Positions 7,508 to 14,900 of a stretch of DNA of 17,810 bases are shown piece by piece. A program made the position numbers and the translations under genes. The notes beneath the pieces were generated by a model. It searched no databases. It had not been told where the DNA came from and saw nothing but the letters and a program-made list of their open reading frames with translations. Origin of the DNA: CALXXL01 sp964512385 (GTDB lineage Bacteria > Verrucomicrobiota > Lentisphaeria > Victivallales > Victivallaceae); contig CAZEHZ010000044.1 in assembly GCA_964512385.1 (NCBI GenBank), forward strand, positions 1-17,810, in the 5' to 3' direction. How positions within the stretch are numbered: position 1 is the stretch's first letter; each line of letters starts with the position of its first letter.

Positions 7508-9271
7508 ATGGAATATTTGTCTATGGCCGGCTCGGCAATACTGGTGGTGCTGTTTTTCGGCATGTGTGTGTTTATTCACGAGCTGGGGCATTTTTTAGTG
7601 GCTAAATGGCGAGGACTCCATATTGTGGCGTTCTCGATCGGCTTCCGTAAAATTTGGGGTAAGAAAATTAACGGAGTGGAGTATCGTATCGGTTGGATTC
7701 CGGCCGGCGGATATGTGGATTTGCCGCAGATTGATACTACTGATACCCCTGTGGATGAAGAGGGTAACGAGTTGCCGCCGGCCAAGCCGCTGGATCGGTT
7801 GCTTACGGCGTTTGCCGGGCCGTTGTTCAATATTTTATTCGGTATGCTGCTGGGGTGCGTTATCTGGATTTGGGGTATGCCGCAGGAATCACCGAATTTT
7901 ACCGAAATTGTGGTGAATGAAGTAATTGTGGATTCGCCGGAATATCGGGGCGGACTGCGCCCAAATGATGCGATTGTGGCGATTAACGGCCGGGAATTTG
8001 ATTTGTCGTGGAAGCAGTTTACCAAGCGGATTTTATTTAATTTGGGCAAGGTTAATTTAACCGTGCGGCGTAATGGCGAACTGCTGAATGTGGAGTATTT
8101 GCCGGAAGCTAATCCGTATGTTCCGGCGGAGATTCGGCGGGAAGGATTGGCCATGCCGTTCTTCAGTCCTAAAATTCCGTTGTTAGTGAACCCGATGCCC
8201 AACTCTCCGGCGGCTAAGGCCGGACTGCGCGAAAATGATGCGATTTTACGTGTAAATGACAATGCGGTGGACAGTATGCCGGAGGTTAGTTTTATTGTTG
8301 CCGGAGCCGACGGCCAACCGGTTTATCTGGATGTTCGCCATGCCGACGGTACTGAAGAGTCAATAAATATAACGCCGTGCAAATGGAGTGAATTGGATGA
8401 CGCTTATGCTGATGTACAACCGACGGGGCAGTTCGGTTTTTATTTAACGCAAAATGATTTGGATAAAATCGGGTTGAAAATTTCCGGAGTGGCGGCGTTT
8501 TCCCCCGCCGATGCCGCCGGAATTCAGAAAAATGATGTGTTGCTCAGCGTAAACGGCACTGTTATTGCGAATTTTGACAGTTTTAGAGATTCGGTAAAAG
8601 ATGTGACGGCCGGGCAGAGTTACGAATTTATTGTAGACCGGGCGGGCGAACAGGTTAAGTTTGACCTTACTCCGGCCATGCTGAATGTATATGCCCTGGG
8701 CGTGTCGGCGGAATTTAAGGTGTATCCGTCGCCGTGGAAGCAGTTTACCGATGTGGTGGAAATGTCGTATTATTCGGTGCGCAATATCGGCGTGAATCTG
8801 GCGAATAAACTGAATTTAACGGAACAAGTATCGACGGTAAGTGCCAAAAATCTCTCCGGTCCGGTGGGGATTGTAAAGGTAATGTATTCGGCGTTTGACA
8901 CGTCGCTGATTATGGGCGTGTTTGTGGTGGTGTTTATCTCGTTCGCCCTGGCCATTACCAACTTGCTGCCGTTGCCGGTTTTGGATGGCGGTCATATTTT
9001 GTTTGCGGTGATTGAACTGGTTTTCCGGCGGCCATTACCCAAAAGTTTTATTAAAATGCTGTCGATGGTGTTTGTGGTGTTGCTGATTGGCGGCATGGCG
9101 GCGGTAACCGTACTGGATGCGTTCCGCTTTGTGCCGGCCGATAATACTAAATTGGATAAGCCGCAGGTAATTTCAATCGACAATCCGGAAGTTAAAGGCG
9201 AAGTTCTTGAGGATTTACCGGCGGAATCCGGGGTGGAAATTAGCGAGGCGGATGATGTTTTGGCCAAATAA
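7508..9271 (+). CDS. rseP: RIP-type site-2 zinc metalloprotease with three PDZ-like modules
   Basis: Inner-membrane protease that cuts substrates within the membrane (M50 family; in E. coli it cleaves the anti-sigma factor RseA and leftover signal peptides). The zinc motif HELGH is at 24-28 in the first membrane helix. NLLPLPVLDGGH (485-496) supplies the third ligand region, with GPVGI at 451-455. Hydrophobic segments lie at about 7-27, 102-122, 466-487 and 518-538. Between them are three similar blocks: SPEYRGGLRPNDAIVAING (143-161), SPAAKAGLRENDAILRVND (233-251) and SPADAAGIQKNDVLLSVNG (332-350). I read these as three PDZ-like modules, against two in E. coli RseP. With 587 residues it is clearly longer than the 450 of E. 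coli RseP, and it ends in a 45-residue acidic tail. Start ATG 7508 follows AAGGA at 7491-7495 at a long spacing. Confidence 0.94.
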   Translation: MEYLSMAGSAILVVLFFGMCVFIHELGHFLVAKWRGLHIVAFSIGFRKIWGKKINGVEYRIGWIPAGGYVDLPQIDTTDTPVDEEGNELPPAKPLDRLLTAFAGPLFNILFGMLLGCVIWIWGMPQESPNFTEIVVNEVIVDSPEYRGGLRPNDAIVAINGREFDLSWKQFTKRILFNLGKVNLTVRRNGELLNVEYLPEANPYVPAEIRREGLAMPFFSPKIPLLVNPMPNSPAAKAGLRENDAILRVNDNAVDSMPEVSFIVAGADGQPVYLDVRHADGTEESINITPCKWSELDDAYADVQPTGQFGFYLTQNDLDKIGLKISGVAAFSPADAAGIQKNDVLLSVNGTVIANFDSFRDSVKDVTAGQSYEFIVDRAGEQVKFDLTPAMLNVYALGVSAEFKVYPSPWKQFTDVVEMSYYSVRNIGVNLANKLNLTEQVSTVSAKNLSGPVGIVKVMYSAFDTSLIMGVFVVVFISFALAITNLLPLPVLDGGHILFAVIELVFRRPLPKSFIKMLSMVFVVLLIGGMAAVTVLDAFRFVPADNTKLDKPQVISIDNPEVKGEVLEDLPAESGVEISEADDVLAK

Positions 9272-10349
9272 ACGGATTTCCCGCCGGATTATGGTGGGGC
9301 AGGTGGCGGTGGGCGGCGGTGCCCCGGTCTCCATTCAGTCGATGACGAATACCGATACCCGCAATGCGACGGCAACCTTGGCTCAGATTAACGCCTTAGC
9401 CGCCGCCGGATGCGAAATTGTCCGGTGTGCCGTGCCGGATATGGCCGCCGCCGATGCCTTGGCGCAAATTGTGGCCGAATCACCGCTGCCGGTGGTGGCG
9501 GATATTCATTTTGACTATCTTCTGGCGTTACGCAGTATTGCCCATAAAGTGGCCGCCGTGCGGATAAATCCGGGCAATATCGGCAGTGAAGACCGGGTGC
9601 GGATGGTGGCGGAAGCCGCCGGAGCCGCCGGAATTCCGATTCGGATCGGCGCCAATTCCGGCAGTATTCTGCCCGAACTGCGGCGGAGTCTGCCCCCCGG
9701 TGAAGAGGGCGTGCTGGAAGGGTTGGTGCAGAGTGCGGTTTTACAGTGCAATATGCTGGAAAAATATGGATTTAAAGATATAAAAGTCTCGTTAAAAGCG
9801 TCGTCGGTACCGGTTACAGTAGAGGCGTGCCGCCGTTTTGCCGCCCGGACTGACTACCCGTTACATATCGGCGTTACCGAGGCCGGAACTCCGAAAAACG
9901 GCATTATCAAATCCGCCGCCGGTATCGGTTGTTTGTTGCTGGAAAATATCGGCGACACCATGCGGGTCAGCTTAACCGCCGACCCGGTGCAGGAGGTTTA
10001 TGCCGCATTGCGGATTTTAGAGGCGGTGGGCTTGCGTGATGCCGCCCCCGATATTGTCTCCTGCCCCACTTGCGGCCGTACCGAAATTGATTTGGTTGGC
10101 TTGGCTAATCGGGTGGAAAATTATATTGACCAATGTAAAGCGGCCGGAAAACACTTTAATTTAAAGAAAGTGGCCGTGATGGGGTGCGTGGTGAACGGCC
10201 CCGGCGAGGCGAAAGAGGCGGAACTCGGCATTGCCGGCGGCCGTAATAAAGTGGTAATTATTAAGCATGGCGAAGTAGTTGCCACATTGCCGGAAGCCGA
10301 AGGCTGGGAACGCTTTAAGCTGGAATTAGACCAGTATCTGGATAATTAA
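9255..10349 (+). CDS. ispG: 4-hydroxy-3-methylbut-2-en-1-yl diphosphate synthase (HMBPP synthase)
   Basis: Iron-sulfur enzyme of the MEP pathway; it reduces the cyclic diphosphate MEcPP to HMBPP, the penultimate step towards IPP and DMAPP. From ATG 9255 the protein has 364 residues. It carries APVSIQSMTNTDT near the N-terminus, VADIHFDY, RINPGNIG, and IGVTEAG. The [4Fe-4S] cysteines are C270 and C273 in CPTCGR and C311 in GCVVNGPGE, with the catalytic E318. The frame is open from TTG 9207, and ATGs occur at 9252 and 9255. GAGG at 9245-9248 fits 9255 best (6 nt), and the family alignment begins around there. The start lies 17 nt inside rseP in another frame, so the two are translationally linked. 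Confidence 0.96.
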   Translation: MFWPNKRISRRIMVGQVAVGGGAPVSIQSMTNTDTRNATATLAQINALAAAGCEIVRCAVPDMAAADALAQIVAESPLPVVADIHFDYLLALRSIAHKVAAVRINPGNIGSEDRVRMVAEAAGAAGIPIRIGANSGSILPELRRSLPPGEEGVLEGLVQSAVLQCNMLEKYGFKDIKVSLKASSVPVTVEACRRFAARTDYPLHIGVTEAGTPKNGIIKSAAGIGCLLLENIGDTMRVSLTADPVQEVYAALRILEAVGLRDAAPDIVSCPTCGRTEIDLVGLANRVENYIDQCKAAGKHFNLKKVAVMGCVVNGPGEAKEAELGIAGGRNKVVIIKHGEVVATLPEAEGWERFKLELDQYLDN

Positions 10350-10359
10350 AGGCGGTAAA

Positions 10360-11469
10360 ATGAACATCATTATGGCGCCGGATTCGTTTAAGGGGGCAAT
10401 GCGAAGCAGTTTGGTTGCCGAAAATTTGGCGGCCGGATGGCGGAAAAAACGCCCCGGTGATAAAATTTTTCTCTGCCCGTTAGCCGACGGCGGCGAAGGT
10501 ACTTGCGAAGCGTTGACCAATGCGTTGCAAGGCAAAATAGTCCAATTAAATACGCACGATGCCTTAATGCGGCCCATATCCGCCGGTGTCGGGTTAGCCG
10601 GAGACACCGCAGTGATTGAGGCCGCCGCCGCCAACGGTATAGAATTATTGACTTCTGATGGACTTAATCCTTTAACCGCCAGTAGTTACGGGGTGGGTGA
10701 GTTGCTATTGGAGATGTTGACTTGGCCGGTGGCGCAGATTATTATCGGCATTGGCGGCAGTGCCACCGTGGATGGCGGAGCCGGGATGTTACAGGCGTTA
10801 GGCGCCCGATTTTTTGATGCCGACCAGCAGGAGTTGCCCCTCGGCATCGGCGGCGGTGATTTAATGAAGATTCAGTCCGCTGATTTTTCTCAACTGCCGT
10901 TGGCGTTAAATAAAATAAAATTGCTGGTGGCGTGCGATGTTACCAATCCATTGACCGGGGCGAATGGGGCGGCCACGGTTTTTGGCCCGCAAAAAGGGGC
11001 AACGCCAAAGATGGTGCAGATTTTGGAGCAGAATTTACAGCATTGGTTTAAAATTTGCGGAGCCAAAACAGAATTGCCGGGCGATGGGGCGGCGGGCGGA
11101 ATCGGTTTTGCCTTACGCCAAATTTTGTCCGCCCAAATTGCGTCGGGGGCGGAGTTGATTATCAATGCCGCCCGACTGCCGGAACTTTTAGCCACGGCCG
11201 ATTTGATTATTACCGGCGAGGGATGTTCCGATTTGCAGACCTTACAGGGGAAACTTTGCCGTATGGTAAGTAAAAAAGCCGCCGAATTTAACGTGCCGTG
11301 CGTCTTGTGTTCCGGCGCAATCGGGCGTAACTCTGCGGCGTTGTTTGACCATTTTGCCGCCGTTTTCAGCATTGCCGCCCGCCCCGGCACTTTGACCGAG
11401 GCGATGGCGGATACCGCCGAAAATTTACAAAATATGGGCGCAAATCTGGCCGGAATTTTTCAGCATTGA
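10360..11469 (+). CDS. glxK: Type-1 glycerate kinase (glycerate 2-kinase, GlxK/GarK family)
   Basis: Cytoplasmic kinase that phosphorylates D-glycerate with ATP, feeding glycerate into glycolysis. The 369 residues are of normal length for the GlxK/GarK family. Seen motifs are MAPDSFKG (5-12), PLADGGEGT (40-48), GIGGSATVDGGAGM (130-143), CDVTNPLTG (192-200), FGPQKGA (208-214) and TGEG (285-288). In the usual GEGR-x-D-x-QT block the arginine is replaced by cysteine (GEGCSDLQT), which may or may not matter. AAAGGCGG at 10348-10355 gives a good ribosome-binding site before ATG 10360, 10 nt after ispG. It is the last gene of the plus-strand run; its metabolic link to the MEP genes is unclear. It converges on the lipoprotein gene with 16 nt between the stop codons. 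Confidence 0.93.
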   Translation: MNIIMAPDSFKGAMRSSLVAENLAAGWRKKRPGDKIFLCPLADGGEGTCEALTNALQGKIVQLNTHDALMRPISAGVGLAGDTAVIEAAAANGIELLTSDGLNPLTASSYGVGELLLEMLTWPVAQIIIGIGGSATVDGGAGMLQALGARFFDADQQELPLGIGGGDLMKIQSADFSQLPLALNKIKLLVACDVTNPLTGANGAATVFGPQKGATPKMVQILEQNLQHWFKICGAKTELPGDGAAGGIGFALRQILSAQIASGAELIINAARLPELLATADLIITGEGCSDLQTLQGKLCRMVSKKAAEFNVPCVLCSGAIGRNSAALFDHFAAVFSIAARPGTLTEAMADTAENLQNMGANLAGIFQH

Positions 11470-11485
11470 GCCCCTCCTGATTTTC

Positions 11486-11917
11486 CTATCGTCCGCCCCG
11501 TGGCGGCTTATATGGCGCATTTATCGGTTTGGGGCGGGGCATCATATAATTTGGATTGTCCGGCGTGCGGTGAATAATCGGCGAGGTGACTCCGGGCTGT
11601 AAATCCATTAGAATTTTCGGCTCCGGATTCGGCCGCATTACCGGTGGCGGCGGCGTAGTTAAGACTATGGCTCTGGACTCCGGCCGCGGCTTGACCACCG
11701 GGTGCATGTCTCCGGGCGGAATCAACACAGTCGGCGGAGTTTTTTGCACGGAAACCGGTTCCGTTATCGTTGCCGTTGTCGGCGGCGTTGTCGCCGTGCT
11801 GGAGGGTGATGAGTAGGTTGGCATTACCATAAACGATTCAGTCTGGGCATGACACCCGGCAACGGACAATACCGCCGTTGACCAAATACAAAACATACAC
11901 ATATTAATTTTAGCCAT
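11486..11917 (-). CDS. Small proline-rich lipoprotein of unknown function
   Basis: A 143-residue protein with a hydrophobic N-terminal signal that ends in a lipobox VAGC, with the predicted lipidated cysteine at 22. It is therefore expected to be cut by signal peptidase II and anchored in a membrane. The mature part has about 29 prolines in 122 residues, many in short PP, PPPP, RPNPEP and KPRP clusters, with Thr/Ser in the first half and more Lys/Arg in the second. No enzyme domain is visible; it looks extended and unstructured, perhaps a periplasmic spacer or binding arm. TGAGGA lies 3 nt before the start (read on the minus strand), which is a short spacing. The gene sits 24 nt after the giant kinase stop and is probably co-transcribed with it. 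The open frame with a coherent signal peptide argues that it is real. Confidence 0.72.
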   Translation of the reverse strand: MAKINMCMFCIWSTAVLSVAGCHAQTESFMVMPTYSSPSSTATTPPTTATITEPVSVQKTPPTVLIPPGDMHPVVKPRPESRAIVLTTPPPPVMRPNPEPKILMDLQPGVTSPIIHRTPDNPNYMMPRPKPINAPYKPPRGGR

Positions 11918-11941
11918 ACATCCTCAACTTAAAGCATATTT

Positions 11942-14900
11942 TTATAGCAATCCAGGTAAAATCTGTAATTGTTTATGCGTAATCGGCTTGTTTAAAACTG
12001 CTGAAAAATGTGATAAATCAAAATTATTCCGGCAGTCGGTGTCGGCGGTAACCGCCACAATCGGCACGGCGGCAAACTCCGGCAGAGCCCACACTGCGGC
12101 GGCAAACTCCGCACCGTTCATTTCCGGCATCCATAAATCGGTAAGAATTATCTGCGGTTGAAAATCGCGTAGCATGTCCAACGCCTGCCGACCGGAAGCG
12201 GCGGTTTTTACTGCCGCTCCACACCTCTTTAAAATAGCGTTTAACACGGCGATGTTCATTGGCAAGTCATCCACCAGCAGAATTTTTACCTGATTAAGGT
12301 CAAACTCTTTCTGTTGCTTGATTTTGGCCGAGTGCGTATTCGGTGGCGGTGTAATAAAGCGCACATTATGAAATGATATGGTAAAACGACTGCCCCGTTC
12401 CAGTTCGCTTTCCAAATTCAATTTGCCGCCCATTTTCTGAATCAGGCGCAACGCAATCGCCAACCCTAATCCGGTGCCGTTATTCGTGGAGTGAGTGCCT
12501 TTTTCGGCATCTACCTGAATAAAAGGTTCAAAAATCCGTTCCCGATCCTGCGGCGCAATGCCGCGGCCGGTGTCAATAATATGGATAGTCAGAATACCGG
12601 TATGATTTTCATTGCGTTCAAAATGAATTTCCAGCATTACACTGCCGTGAACGGTGAATTTAATGGCGTTGCCCACCATATTCAGCAACACCTGCCGCAA
12701 GCGTAATTTGTCCATTAAAATATGCGGCATGTCCGGCGGAAATTTTATATTTAAGGCCAAATTGCGTTCCTCCGCCCGCAGACGGAACAGGTCATTAATT
12801 TCATTACACAATTCCGGAATATCCAATTCCATCGGTATTAACTCCAGCTGGTCCGCTTCTATTTTAGACAGGTCAAGCACATCATTAATCAGTTGCAGCA
12901 GATTTTGCCCGGCCTGATTGATGTTAGTTAGATACTCATTGCGTTCTGTTTCCGGCAGTAACTCCTTTTCCAGCAGGTCGCTAAAGCCGATTACGGCATT
13001 AAGTGGCGTGCGGATTTCATGACTCATGGTGGAGAGGAAGAAACTTTTGGCCTGACTCGCCGCTTGTGCGGCTTCCATGGCCGCTTGTTGCTGCCGTCTG
13101 CTTTCATTAATTTCGGTAATATCCACAAAGGTTTCCAGAATATTTGCCAGTTTGCCGTCGCCGAAAATCGGTTGCGTGGTAACTTGATAGCGACGATTCA
13201 GAATATCCATCTCCTGCTTGTGCGGCTGCAAGTCCTGTAAAGTTAAGGTTACCGGGCAGTTTGCCGGCGGCGTTTCGCACTGACAAAATACATTACAGCA
13301 ACGCATTTCAATGACATCACGTTCCGAACGCCCGCTTAGTTTTACCGCCGCCGGATTTACGGCGGACAAATTAAAGTCAGAACCATGCAGCATTAACGGA
13401 ATATCCAACGTGTTAAGAATCAACCACTTTTCCCGTTCGCTATTTTTAGCGTTCTTGCGTTCACGCTCCCGTTCCAGCAGAACTTGAATAATTTGCGCCG
13501 CCGAGACTGTGATGTTTTCCGCATACGGATTAGCTCGATTTAAACTCATGTAAAAGAAGCCCCAAAACCGCTTGCCGTACCAAATGCCGCAGGCAATAAT
13601 TTGATTACAATTCGGCGTGGCGGTAAAGATTTTCAATTCATTTAATAGTTTCTCGGCACTGGCGTCGGCGGTGGTTAAATCAATATTAATCACCTGCCCG
13701 GACTGCAGTTGAGTAAAGACCTGAGTGATTTTATTGATGTCAAACTGCTTTAGTACAACCGAATTATGTTTTTCCGGCCAAAATTCGATACAGCGCATAT
13801 TTTTAGTTTGTTCGCTATACATGTATACCGCGCAGGAGTCGGCGGCAATATATTCGCCTACCGACTTAATGATTTTTTGCATTGCCACTAAATAATCACT
13901 GTTTATCACCATGGTTTCCAGACAACTTTTTACAATGCGATCCTGTTCTATATAATTCTGCAGCATCTGATTGGCAACGGCAAGTTCATGATGTTTAGTC
14001 TTCAATTGCGTGCGATGACTATCCAATTCGGTAATATCGGTCAGCGTTTCAACTATATATATCAAGTTATGTTCCGCATCAAAAATCGGCTTGGCGGTTA
14101 TAGACAATACATGATTGTTATGTTCAATTTTTATGGAATGTTCCAGTTTATCGGCCAGAACTTGGCGCACGGCACAGAAATCCGGCGGCTGTTTGTCGGG
14201 GGATTTGCAAACATCAATACAGCATGGCCGGTTTAACTTATCGTCCGACAAATTGAAAACCTTGCGGCAACTGGAGTTTATGGCGGCCACCGTATAATCC
14301 GGGCGCACAATCATCACCGGAATCGTGATGGCATCAAACAACTGCGTCCGAAAATGTTCCAGATTAACCATAAATTCCAGTTGGTCATGGTGGCTTATGG
14401 CCAGTTGAATTACCTTACTGCACTGCTGTAGGATAAAGGTAAATAAATTACTGTCATTCTTTTGTTCGACAGCAAAGTCCACCCCTAAAAATCCCCATAA
14501 TTCACCGGATTTAAACAATGGCAGCAGGAAAATTGCCCGTAAATCCGCCGGTTGCCAGAATTCGCTGAAGCATTCCATGCCGTCGGGCGGAGAATTCAAA
14601 TCCGGGATAATGACATTTTTATGTTCGGCAAGCTCCTTATACCAGTTGCCGCCAACGGTAATCGGGAACATGTTGACACTGTCGGAACGGGTGATACCGG
14701 CAATTTTATTCCATTGCGCCAGACAATTTGCTTTATGATAATTATTCTGATAGGTAAAAATATAGGCGTTATCCGCGGTAATATTTACGGCTATTTCGGC
14801 TAAAATATCATTTAAGATATCCGGTTGTTCCGGCTTGGCGTGTTCAATAATCGCCATAATCTTATGGACAATGCTGAAGGCCAAACTATTTGATTGGTTT

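Noticed and set aside
7576..8262. A 228-codon open frame on the minus strand, opposite rseP
   Set aside because: It lies wholly antisense to a well-supported gene, shows no recognisable domain, and its composition follows from the codon pattern of rseP.
9207..9254. TTG 9207 as the ispG start
   Set aside because: It adds 16 residues not typical of IspG and lies deeper in rseP; ATG 9255 has a better ribosome-binding site and fits the family.
10890..11390. A 166-codon minus-strand frame opposite the glycerate kinase
   Set aside because: It is antisense to a clear enzyme gene, with no domain, signal or ribosome-binding support.
11493..11506. CCGCC-CCGT-GGCGG hairpin between the convergent genes as a terminator
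   Set aside because: The stem has only 5 bp, lies within the lipoprotein coding end, and no T-run follows on either strand.
11586..11816. A Gly/Val-rich open frame on the plus strand, opposite the lipoprotein
   Set aside because: Its glycine-rich makeup mirrors the proline/threonine codons of the opposite strand, it has no ribosome-binding site, and the minus-strand frame has a proper lipoprotein signal.
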